Positions 31,006 through 39,282 of a stretch of DNA of 39,282 nucleotides are shown piece by piece. The notes under the pieces were generated by a model. The model saw only the letters and a list, made by a program, of their open reading frames with translations, was not told the DNA's origin and searched no databases. The translations under genes were made by a program, and so were the position numbers. Where the stretch lies: positions 1-39,282 of the forward strand of contig JAAYVD010000129.1 of NCBI GenBank assembly GCA_012517355.1, read 5' to 3'. This DNA comes from Candidatus Rifleibacteriota bacterium. Lineage in GTDB: Bacteria > Muiribacteriota > Ozemobacteria > Ozemobacterales > Ozemobacteraceae. Positions within the stretch are counted from its first letter, which is position 1; the number at the start of each line of letters is the position of its first letter.

Positions 31006-32649
31006 TCACTTCCAGGCGGCCAGGAAGGTGGCCAGGTCGGGGGCGGCGGCGACGGCGCGGGCGAGGGCGGTGAAGTCGAAGGAACGGGTCGACCCCAGCA
31101 TGGTCTCCTCGAACTCCATGGGCAGCCCCTCCAGGATGCGGGGGGCGGCGGCCGCCAGCTGTTCGAACCCGTCGATGGTCTTCACCAGCGGCGCGACGTG
31201 CCGGAAGACGGTCGGCAGGTTGAACCGGAACTCGTGACCGCGGTCGGTCGATCCGAACCCGTGCCGGTACAGCCTTCGCAGGCAGGTGCCGATCCGGCGG
31301 AGGTCGGCCTCGCTCTTCGCCAGCCCGGGGAATTCCCGCAGGATGTCCCCGAACTTCCCCAGGGCGAGCCCTTTGCCGAGGGCGTCTGGCAGATCCGGGG
31401 GAAGGGCCGCCAGGCTCCCCTCCAACTCCTCGACCCAGGCCTCGAACGAGGGCGACTCCGCGTGGTCGATCCGGTTGAACCGCTCCAGCAGGTCGAAAGC
31501 GGCTGCCGGAAGGCCCTTCGCCTGCGCCAGGGTGGCCAGCCGGTCGAGATACCCGAAATACGTGGCCCCCCCGAAACAATCGCGCCGCAGGGCTTCCAGC
31601 ACCAGGTCGAGCAACCGCGCGAGATCATCGCGGGAACGGCAATGCCAGGCGATGGTCGCCAGCCGCTCCCGGCAGGAAAACCGGTTCAGGTTCCCCGGCA
31701 GGTTCAGCCACCGCCAGGCCAGCACCCGGTCGGCCGCCAGCCGATCGCGGCAAGCCGGCACCTTCCCCGCGAAGGACTCCAGTTCCCGGTCGAACGCCTC
31801 AACCGTGACCCGCCAGCGCTCCACCACCTGCCGCACCGTCTGCCGCTGGTGGCGGGGAAGGCCCGCCCCGTCCTGGAAGATGGCTTCCAGGGCTGCCTCC
31901 GCCTCGGGGTGGGCCAGCGTCGGCGCCAGGTCCTGGCCCCAGGCGGCAACGAACGCCTCGACGTCCCCGCCCGCGCCGCGCCGGTCGAAGGCCCGGGCCA
32001 GCGTCCACAGCCGCTCGGCGAACGGACGGTGGGCGGCGAGCCAGTCGGCGAGCCGTTCTCCCGCCGGGGTCGCGGTTTCCAGCCTCTTGACGCGGGCCCG
32101 GCGGCCCAGCCGGACGGTGAACTCCTCCGGCCGCCGGATCGCGTGGCCGAGCTGGTCGAAGAACCTCTGCAGGCCCTCCGGGCGCTTCATCTGGTCCCAC
32201 CGGCCGCGCCACAGCACCGGGTACCGGAGGCGGACCATCTCCCGCCCCTCCCAGCGCAGGACGAAAGTCCCTTCCTTCGGCCCGCGGGCATCCCGGGCCT
32301 GGCAGCGGGGGTCGGTCAGGAGGAACCGGTTTCCTCCCAGGAAGAAGACCGGGCCCTGCGGGCTGGCGCAGAAGCCGGCCACCCATTCCCGCCATTGGAA
32401 AAAATGGTTCAGGGGGCGGGCGCCCCCGGGCAGGGGCATGTCGGCCGCCGGGCGCGGCTCGAGATCCCCGGTGGCCAGATCACACCGCAGGACCAGCGGC
32501 CCTTCGTATCCGTCAACGTCGTTGTCGACCGCGTTGAGCACCCAGGCCGGCTTCCCCTGCATCTCCGGATCGACCCCGAACCCGAGCCGGCTCGACGCGG
32601 TGAGGGCCGGTTCGACCCACAGGTCGGCCACGAACGGTCGTTCCGGCAT
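31006..32649 (-). CDS. Unrecognised 547-residue protein
   Basis: I do not recognise this family. The N-terminal 180 residues are beta-rich with many Trp and Gly (MPERPFVADLWVEPAL, GGARPLNHFFQWREWVAGFC, GPVFFLGGNRFLLTDPR). From about 200 onward the protein is helical, with paired-helix sequence resembling solenoid repeats (ERLADWLAAHRPFAERLWTL, LAADRVLAWRWLNLPGNLNR, LARLLDLVLEALRRDCFGGA). No signal peptide or membrane segment is visible. The ATG at 32649 follows GGAGG at 7 bases. It begins 35 bases after the 5'-nucleotidase stop, so it is likely the second gene of that operon. The MoxR operon starts 330 bases downstream with its own promoter, so a functional link to MoxR-VWA is possible but not shown. 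Confidence 0.65.
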   Translation of the reverse strand: MPERPFVADLWVEPALTASSRLGFGVDPEMQGKPAWVLNAVDNDVDGYEGPLVLRCDLATGDLEPRPAADMPLPGGARPLNHFFQWREWVAGFCASPQGPVFFLGGNRFLLTDPRCQARDARGPKEGTFVLRWEGREMVRLRYPVLWRGRWDQMKRPEGLQRFFDQLGHAIRRPEEFTVRLGRRARVKRLETATPAGERLADWLAAHRPFAERLWTLARAFDRRGAGGDVEAFVAAWGQDLAPTLAHPEAEAALEAIFQDGAGLPRHQRQTVRQVVERWRVTVEAFDRELESFAGKVPACRDRLAADRVLAWRWLNLPGNLNRFSCRERLATIAWHCRSRDDLARLLDLVLEALRRDCFGGATYFGYLDRLATLAQAKGLPAAAFDLLERFNRIDHAESPSFEAWVEELEGSLAALPPDLPDALGKGLALGKFGDILREFPGLAKSEADLRRIGTCLRRLYRHGFGSTDRGHEFRFNLPTVFRHVAPLVKTIDGFEQLAAAAPRILEGLPMEFEETMLGSTRSFDFTALARAVAAAPDLATFLAAWK

Positions 32650-32684
32650 CGTCAAACCTCCATCGCCTCGTCGGAAAAAGGCCG

Positions 32685-34553
32685 TCAGTCGACCGGGGCG
32701 GCCGGCACCAGCCGATCGAAGGGAAGGGGGATCGCCCCGGCCTCGATCATCGAATGCGACCCGCCCCCGATCACCCCCACCGCCAGGGCCCGCCCGCCCA
32801 GCCAGGCGGCCAGGTCGGCGAGGAGGGCTCCCGGGTCGAGCAGGTCCGACCACGACATCCCGTGGCCGGCCGCGGCCTCGTGGCCGGAACCCGCCGCCGT
32901 GGGCGCCGGGCCCGCCTCCCCCGACAGCGCGATCTCGACCCGCGTCCGCGTCTCGGTCTCCGCGCCGATCGTCTTCCGGTTCTTGACCAGCTCCACCAGC
33001 GCATCGGCGGCCAGGGTGCGCGTGGCCTCCGAGGCGACGCAGCGCGTCAGCGCTTCGAGGCCGTTGCCGCCGTTGGCCAGGAAATCCACGGTCGACACCG
33101 TGTAGATGCCCGTGGGATCGATCGCCCGGCCGTGCAGCGACAGGCGCGGGCCGTCGCGCGTGAACCGGGCGGCGAACCCCTTCGAAACGTGCAGGAACCC
33201 GCCATACCCCGGGAAAAACCGCATTCCCTCCTCGACCTGCTCGTAAAGCCGATAGAGGGATTCGCCCGTCATCTGCAGCTTGACGAGGTAGTTCTCGAAC
33301 GGCAGCACGTCCAGGCAGTCCCCCACGGTGATCTCGCCCGGCAGGATGGACCCCCTGATCCCGCCCCCGTTCACCAGGCCGATGTCGGCCCCCAGCGCGG
33401 TGGCGAAACTGTCGGCCACGAGGTTGCCGAGGTTGGTGTCGCGGGACCGGATCTGGGGCCGGTCCCCGTCGAGCAGCGCGGTCGCCGCCCCCACGACGGC
33501 GGCATTGGTCTTGTCGCACTCCGCCCGGTAGGCGGCGAGTTTCTCCTTGATGCCGGCCGCCTCGGGGACCCGGCTGTCCATGTACACCAGGGCGGCCGCT
33601 GCCACCTCGACCCGGACGCCCGACGAGGCCGGCGTCAGGCGCAGATCGTAGCGGGTCAGCGCCCGGCCATACTCCCCCGGCTCCGACAGGAACTGGTGCC
33701 CGTGCGGGGTTTCCCGGACGATCGGCGGGTCGGTGAACAGGTGGGTGTGCCCGCCGAGGATGCCGGCCACCTCGGGGAAGGTGTCGGCCAGCCCGACCTC
33801 GCGCGGCCAGCCGAGATGCGCCAGGACGAGGATCAGATCGGGCTTCGCCCGCCGCACCTCCGGCAGCAGGTGTCGCAGGGTGGTGAACGCATCATGGACG
33901 GTGACCCCTTCCAGCAGCCCGCGGGGGACGGCGTCGATGAGCATCTCGTCGGTCAGCCCGATCAGAGCGATCCTCACCGGCCCGCCCGTGGTGTCGGCTT
34001 CCAGCATGGTCCAGGGCTTGACCAGCCGGTTCAGGGAACTGCCAGCCGGCAGCCGGAGGTTGGCGGCCAGAATCGGAAACGCACACCCCGCGAACGCCTC
34101 GGCCAGGACCTCGGTTCCGCCATCGAACTCGTGGTTCCCCAGCGCCATCGCGGCGAATCCGAGACGGTTCATCACCTCGATTTCCGGGAACTTCTTGAAC
34201 AGCCGGTAGGGAAGGGTGCCCTGGATGGTGTCGCCCGAACTCAGCAGCAGCACCTTCCGGCCCCTGGCCACCAGGCCGTCCCGGTAGCTCTGCAGGCGGG
34301 CGTAGCCGCCGATGTTGGTTCCCGAGGCGTGATCGAACGGCTCGGCATGGGCATGATAATCCGACGTGTGCAGGATGGTGAGCTCGCCCGGCCGCTCGAG
34401 GCCCGATGCCGCCGGCGGCAGCCACACCATGGCAGCGACCAACACGGCGACCATTCGCGCCACCCGCCAGGGCCGGCCCCCCTCCACACCGCCCTCCGAT
34501 CCCCCTCCCGCACGGCCTGCGCGACAGGCAACAACACCGAATCGATCGTTCAT
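32685..34553 (-). CDS. Secreted 5'-nucleotidase (UshA-like)
   Basis: The 622-residue exported bifunctional-fold nucleotidase hydrolyses nucleoside phosphates outside the cytoplasm. The metallophosphatase domain has ILHTSDYHAHAEPFD, SSGDTIQGTLPY, ALGNHEFDGG, LAHLGWPREV and GGHTHLF. The C-terminal 5'-nucleotidase domain has RDTNLGNLVADSF, NGGGIRGSILPGEITVGD, VLPFEN and VDFLANGGNG. A signal sequence (MVAVLVAAMVWLPPAASGLE) lies at about residues 34-53 of the longer reading. The true start may therefore be the ATG at 34454 rather than 34553; neither has a strong ribosome site. About 75 residues beyond the nucleotidase fold end in a Gly/Ala-rich hydrophobic stretch, which could be a membrane anchor. 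A good promoter match lies at 34651. The next gene follows after 35 bases. Confidence 0.9.
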   Translation of the reverse strand: MNDRFGVVACRAGRAGGGSEGGVEGGRPWRVARMVAVLVAAMVWLPPAASGLERPGELTILHTSDYHAHAEPFDHASGTNIGGYARLQSYRDGLVARGRKVLLLSSGDTIQGTLPYRLFKKFPEIEVMNRLGFAAMALGNHEFDGGTEVLAEAFAGCAFPILAANLRLPAGSSLNRLVKPWTMLEADTTGGPVRIALIGLTDEMLIDAVPRGLLEGVTVHDAFTTLRHLLPEVRRAKPDLILVLAHLGWPREVGLADTFPEVAGILGGHTHLFTDPPIVRETPHGHQFLSEPGEYGRALTRYDLRLTPASSGVRVEVAAAALVYMDSRVPEAAGIKEKLAAYRAECDKTNAAVVGAATALLDGDRPQIRSRDTNLGNLVADSFATALGADIGLVNGGGIRGSILPGEITVGDCLDVLPFENYLVKLQMTGESLYRLYEQVEEGMRFFPGYGGFLHVSKGFAARFTRDGPRLSLHGRAIDPTGIYTVSTVDFLANGGNGLEALTRCVASEATRTLAADALVELVKNRKTIGAETETRTRVEIALSGEAGPAPTAAGSGHEAAAGHGMSWSDLLDPGALLADLAAWLGGRALAVGVIGGGSHSMIEAGAIPLPFDRLVPAAPVD

Positions 34554-34650
34554 GGCACCCGTGAATTCCTTTCCGAAAGGCTGTTCCTCTTCTCTGGCGA
34601 ACCCCGGCCCGGAACGATCGCGCCGAAGATCGGGGGGAACACCCCGCCCC

Positions 34651-34680
34651 ACTATACGTTCCCCGACCACCATTTCTCAA
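34651..34680 (-). promoter_or_regulatory. Promoter of the 5'-nucleotidase operon
   Basis: On the minus strand TTGAGA (34675-34680; 5/6), 18 bp, TATAGT (34651-34656; 5/6). This is the best sigma70-like match in the window. The start near 34644 gives a leader of about 90 bases. Confidence 0.55.
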
Positions 34681-34791
34681 GGGTCCTGCCTGACCGTGAT
34701 GATCGGCCAAAGGCCCGTCCAGGAAGAGGTCGGTATTGGCGCGGATGCCACCGTGATCGGCGGGCGGGACCCCCACTCCGCCAATCCGTGG

Positions 34792-34821
34792 TTGCAGACC
34801 CCCCCCGATCCCGATTAGAAT
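34792..34821 (+). promoter_or_regulatory. Candidate promoter of the cyclase-kinase operon
   Basis: TTGCAG (34792-34797), 18 bp, TAGAAT (34816-34821; 5/6). Leader of about 89 bases to the ATG at 34917. It lies in the 363-base divergent gap shared with the nucleotidase promoter. Nothing else recognisable is in that gap. Confidence 0.4.
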
Positions 34822-34916
34822 CCCGTGAATCGCGTGGCACCAGGATCCCCGCCGGACGCCGACCGGCGTGGGCCGGGGTCCCCTGGAAACGACCGCCACG
34901 CGCCGGGGACAATCGC

Positions 34917-37900
34917 ATGACCACACCCGTTCCGAGCGTCACGCGCCTGCTGTTCATCGACGTGGTGGGTTTCAGCAAGAAATCCATCCACGTCCAGAAG
35001 GCGCTCATCGAAACGCTCACCGCGATGGTGGCGGGACTGCCGGCCTTCCGGGCCCTGCCCGAGTCCGACCGGGTCGCCCTCCCCACGGGCGACGGCATGG
35101 CCATCGGCTTCTGGAGCGACCCCCCGGTGCCCCTCGAGGCGGCCATCCAGCTGCAGGGGCGGATCAAGGACCACAACCAGGCCGCCCCACCCTCCATGCA
35201 CATTCTCGTGCGCATGGGCATCAACACCGGTGAGGTGTTCACCATCGTCGACATCAACCGGCACCGCAACGTCGTCGGCGACGGCATCAACAACGCCCAG
35301 CGGGTCATGGATTTCGGCGACGCCTGGCACCTGCTCGCCTCCGAAACGGTGGCCGACGAACTCGCCGCCGCCGACCCCCGCCGCCGCGACCTCCTCCACT
35401 TCGCCGGCACCTTCGCCGACAAGCACGGCGGCCGCCACCGGATCTACAATGTCTACTCCGACACCTTCGGCAACCCCACCCCGCCCACGCGAGGGAAGGT
35501 GCCCGAACCAGCAGGGGAAGCGGGGTCCGACCGACACGATGGCGGCCATACCCCTTTGCCGCCACGGATGGCGGCGCCAAACGCAAGTTTCGCGTACCCC
35601 AAGGAGGCCGCCCCGTCCCCCCAGTCAGCCTCCGACCCGGCCGCGGGGCCCCATCACCCGGGGAGCCCGATCCCCGCACCCCCGTTCGGCGCCGCTCCCG
35701 CTGCCCCCGCGGGACCCCCACCCCTCGGCACCGCCCCCGCCGCACTCCAAGGACCCCAGCCCGCCGGGCCGGCCCCCACCGGCCCCGCCACCCCGCCGGC
35801 GCCCTCCCGCGAGGCGGGCCCGGCCACCGCCGCCGCCCCGTTCCTCGACCGCATCCTGGCCCTCGCCGCCTGGGAGGTCCGGTTCCTTCAGCACGCCCAG
35901 CTCGGCCCCGACCACCTCTTCCTCGCCCTGACCAAGCTCGAGGACGGCCGCACCGGACCCGCCCTCGCCGCCCAGGGCCTCGACCCCACCGAGCTCCGCC
36001 GCGGCCTGCGACAACTCCTCGGCCGCGGCAGCCGACCAACCCCGCGGGAAATCCCCTCCGACGCCGCCGTCACGGAACTGCTCGACTCCCTCCGCCGGCT
36101 CGCCCGCACCACCGGCCGCGACACCGCCGAACGCGACCTCGCCCTCGGGCTCTTCACCCTCGATCCGACGGGCCGGTTCCTCCCCTTCCTCACCAGCCGG
36201 GGGTTCGACCAAAGCCGCTTCCTGGAAGCCTTCCAGGAAGGTCAGGAGTATTCCAGCCAGGTGCGGTCCCTGCCGGCCGCGAGCCCTGACCCCTTCGCCT
36301 CGACCCCGCCGACGCCAGGCCCCGCCCCATCGGGACCACGGCCCACACCCGCCCCCGACTCCGCACCGCCCGGCCCGCCACCGCCGCCCTCCGCCCCCGC
36401 CTCGGAACCGCCCCCCGCCCCGCCCGCCCCGCCCCGGCCCGGCGCCACCCTTCCCGGTCCCTCCGTTCCGCCAGGCTCCGGCAGCACCCTTCCCCAGCCC
36501 GACCTCGCCGAGGCCACCGTTCCCGCCGACGCCACCGTCATGGCCGGCCCCCCCCCTGGCTCGGTGCGGGTCATCCTGACCGTCGAGGAAGGCCCCGCCA
36601 AGGGCCGCCGCTTCACCTTCGCCGAGCCCGAGGCGTTCATCGTCGGCCGCTCCCCCGAGGCCAATTTCACCCTCGGACGCGACGATCACGCCGTGTCGCG
36701 CAAGCATTTCCTCGTCGAGGTCGTCCCCCCGCGCTGCTACCTGAAGGACTTCGGCAGCCTGAACGGCACCTTCGTCAACGGGCGGCGCGTCGACCGCGTG
36801 GAACTGTCCGACGGCGACCTCGTCAACGTCGGCATGACCTTCCTGCGCGTCCGCCTCGAGCGGTCCGCCACCCCCGCCGCCGCCGTCTGCCCCCGCTGCG
36901 GACAGGCCTTCCTGGCCACCGCCGGAGACCCCCGGCCCCCCGCCACCGGCGGCCCCCCCCTGTGCCGGGCCTGCCAACAGGAGGAGGAACTGGCCGCCGC
37001 CGGCCGCGAGGCCAGGACCCGTACCCGGGTCGCCGCCACCTGCCTGGGCTGCGCCGCCGACCTGTCGGCCGGCGCCAACGACGACGGCCGCGGGGTCGAG
37101 CTCGACGGGGTGGCCACCTACCTGTGCCCGGCCTGCGCCAAGGCCTGGCGGCGCCCCGTCGAGCAGGACCGCATCGACCGGTTCGAGATCCTGCAGGAAC
37201 TGGGAAAGGGCGGCATGGGCGTGGTCTACCTCGCCCGCGACCCCGCCACCTGCCGCCTGGGCGCGCTCAAGATGGTCCTGCTGCCCAATGCCGATGCCGC
37301 CATGCTGGGCCGGTTCCGGCGCGAGATGAAGATCATGGAACGGCTCGTCCACCCCAACGTGGTCAGGCTCTACGACCAGGGCGAGGTGCATGGCTGCCCC
37401 TGGTTCGTGTCCGAATTCCTGCCGGGCGGGAACGCCGCCCAGCTCCTCACCCGCACCTACCAGGGGCCCCTGCCCGTCGGCGTGGCGGCCCGCCTCATCC
37501 AGGACGTCCTGGCCGGGCTCGCCTATTTCCACGAGACCGGCGGCGTCCATCGCGACATCAAGCCCGCCAACATCCTGCTCCCCCGCACGACCGACGGCGC
37601 CCCGGGGCCGGCCAAGCTGGCCGATTTCGGCCTGGCCAAGGGCTACACCGAGATCGGCGGGGCGACGCTGACCCGGCCGAACGAGTTCGCCGGCTCGATC
37701 TTCTACACCGCCCCCGAGCAGATCCTGTACTTCAAGAAGGCCGGCGCCACCGCCGATCTCTATTCCCTCGGCGTGGCCCTATACGAGCTCGTTTCCGGGA
37801 AATTCCCCTTCGATTTCCCGACCCAGCTCGACACGTTGAAAGACCAGCTGCTCGGCCGCCAGACCCGGGACCCGCTCCTGGTCGTCCTGGAAGACCCGGC

Positions 37901-38039
37901 CATCCCCCTGCGCGAACGCGCCCCCACCCTGCCGGCCGGCCTGGCCGCGGTGGTCGACCGGGCCATCCAGCGCGACCCCGCCCGGCGGTTCCCCTCCGCC
38001 GGGGAGTTCGCCGCCGCGCTGGCCGGCGCCCTTCCCTGA
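34917..38039 (+). CDS. Cyclase-ClpN-FHA-zinc ribbon-Ser/Thr kinase protein
   Basis: The 1040-residue signalling protein has, in order, the following parts. A class III nucleotidyl-cyclase-type domain (8-185) has the metal Asp15 in LLFIDVVGFS, Asp59 in PTGDGMAIGF, RMGINTGEV, and Asn/Arg in VVGDGINNAQRV. Next comes a linker holding the palindromic element (213-229) and Pro/Ala-rich sequence. A Clp N-terminal-like double helical repeat (308-440) follows (EVRFLQHAQLGPDHLFLAL). A second Pro-rich linker leads to an FHA domain (551-648; VGRSPEANF, SRKH). Two zinc-ribbon pairs come next (CPRC 658, CRAC 683; CLGC 709, CPAC 737). Last is a protein kinase (755-1038; GKGGMG, Lys785, HRDIKPAN 878-885, DFG 903, APE 932). 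All kinase residues are present. FHA binds phosphothreonine; ClpN domains bind substrates or adaptors. No membrane segment. GGGGA precedes the ATG. Confidence 0.93.
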   Translation: MTTPVPSVTRLLFIDVVGFSKKSIHVQKALIETLTAMVAGLPAFRALPESDRVALPTGDGMAIGFWSDPPVPLEAAIQLQGRIKDHNQAAPPSMHILVRMGINTGEVFTIVDINRHRNVVGDGINNAQRVMDFGDAWHLLASETVADELAAADPRRRDLLHFAGTFADKHGGRHRIYNVYSDTFGNPTPPTRGKVPEPAGEAGSDRHDGGHTPLPPRMAAPNASFAYPKEAAPSPQSASDPAAGPHHPGSPIPAPPFGAAPAAPAGPPPLGTAPAALQGPQPAGPAPTGPATPPAPSREAGPATAAAPFLDRILALAAWEVRFLQHAQLGPDHLFLALTKLEDGRTGPALAAQGLDPTELRRGLRQLLGRGSRPTPREIPSDAAVTELLDSLRRLARTTGRDTAERDLALGLFTLDPTGRFLPFLTSRGFDQSRFLEAFQEGQEYSSQVRSLPAASPDPFASTPPTPGPAPSGPRPTPAPDSAPPGPPPPPSAPASEPPPAPPAPPRPGATLPGPSVPPGSGSTLPQPDLAEATVPADATVMAGPPPGSVRVILTVEEGPAKGRRFTFAEPEAFIVGRSPEANFTLGRDDHAVSRKHFLVEVVPPRCYLKDFGSLNGTFVNGRRVDRVELSDGDLVNVGMTFLRVRLERSATPAAAVCPRCGQAFLATAGDPRPPATGGPPLCRACQQEEELAAAGREARTRTRVAATCLGCAADLSAGANDDGRGVELDGVATYLCPACAKAWRRPVEQDRIDRFEILQELGKGGMGVVYLARDPATCRLGALKMVLLPNADAAMLGRFRREMKIMERLVHPNVVRLYDQGEVHGCPWFVSEFLPGGNAAQLLTRTYQGPLPVGVAARLIQDVLAGLAYFHETGGVHRDIKPANILLPRTTDGAPGPAKLADFGLAKGYTEIGGATLTRPNEFAGSIFYTAPEQILYFKKAGATADLYSLGVALYELVSGKFPFDFPTQLDTLKDQLLGRQTRDPLLVVLEDPAIPLRERAPTLPAGLAAVVDRAIQRDPARRFPSAGEFAAALAGALP
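35556..35600. repeat. Palindromic dispersed element, copy 3 (inside a gene)
   Basis: Stem-loop GCCGCCA-CGGA-TGGCGGC (35558-35575), then GTTTCGCGTACCCC (35587-35600). It is in frame in the cyclase-kinase gene and encodes PLPPRMAAPNASFAYPK (213-229). The upstream CACGATG block is also shared with copy 1, so the element may extend left to about 35535. Confidence 0.75.
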
Positions 38040-38081
38040 CCGGACCCCGCCCGATGCACCACGCCTGAGGCCGCCGCCCCG

Positions 38082-39282
<1,201 letters not shown>

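Noticed and set aside
32754-34916. Long upstream extension of the cyclase-kinase frame
   Set aside because: It is antisense to the 5'-nucleotidase and low-complexity. The ATG at 34917 has a ribosome site and opens directly on the cyclase domain.
35625-37550. Large open frame antisense to the cyclase-kinase gene
   Set aside because: Its Gly/Glu-rich translation has no motif and is the complement of Pro-rich linkers and kinase codons.

Overview
The window is very GC-rich bacterial DNA, about two thirds G+C by eye. It shows strong third-position G/C bias, so most real genes carry a long open frame on the opposite strand as a shadow. Genes have Shine-Dalgarno-type ribosome sites, and recognisable sigma70-like promoters (TTGAnn, 17-18 bp, TAnnAT) recur. 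No rRNA, tRNA or taxonomic marker is present. The mix of secreted C11 peptidase, PPP-type phosphatase, zinc-ribbon Ser/Thr kinases, FHA and MoxR/VWA genes suits a large-genome, signalling-rich Gram-negative-like lineage such as Riflebacteria/Ozemobacteria, Planctomycetota or Myxococcota. I cannot decide between them from the sequence.

Layout. (1) 1-5640, mostly minus strand: a repeat cluster, a short fragment of an inositol-monophosphatase gene, a secreted clostripain-family (C11) peptidase bracketed by GGGGACATGATAC-type repeats, a PPP-family metallophosphatase, and a dead DUF4143/AAA gene. (2) 5889-11622: a small membrane protein facing a two-gene plus-strand operon. The operon holds a member of a conserved uncharacterised family and a 1300-residue protein with helical repeats around a beta-rich centre. 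(3) 11660-14050: repeats, a secreted HETAH-motif putative metallopeptidase, and an IS21-type remnant (3' part of istB). (4) 14054-18981: sbcD-sbcC, overlapping by ATGA. (5) 19215-23304: a fused inositol-monophosphatase/ADP-ribosylglycohydrolase, and an AmpG-like MFS transporter with an alanine-rich insertion. (6) 23604-27026: a secreted zinc-phospholipase-C-like protein, a lipoprotein and a secreted TPR protein. (7) 27418-30677: a MoxR AAA+ ATPase and VWA protein (RavA-ViaA-like), overlapping by TAATG. (8) 31006-34553: a secreted 5'-nucleotidase followed by an unrecognised 547-residue protein. (9) 34917 to the end, plus strand: a 1040-residue cyclase-ClpN-FHA-zinc ribbon-kinase protein and a second zinc-ribbon kinase cut by the window edge.

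Themes. Several genes encode exported hydrolases (C11 peptidase, HETAH protein, PLC-like protein, 5'-nucleotidase). Others serve signalling (cyclase/kinase pair, PPP phosphatase, ADP-ribosyl hydrolase) or DNA-end repair (SbcCD). Overlaid on this are two families of dispersed short repeats. One is a cluster-forming GGGGACAT repeat at four intergenic sites. The other is a roughly 45-bp palindromic element at three sites, one of them in frame inside the cyclase-kinase gene.

Most notable points: the in-frame palindromic element, the IMPase-ADP-ribosylglycohydrolase fusion together with a stray IMPase gene fragment 20 kb away, and the cyclase-ClpN-FHA-kinase architecture.
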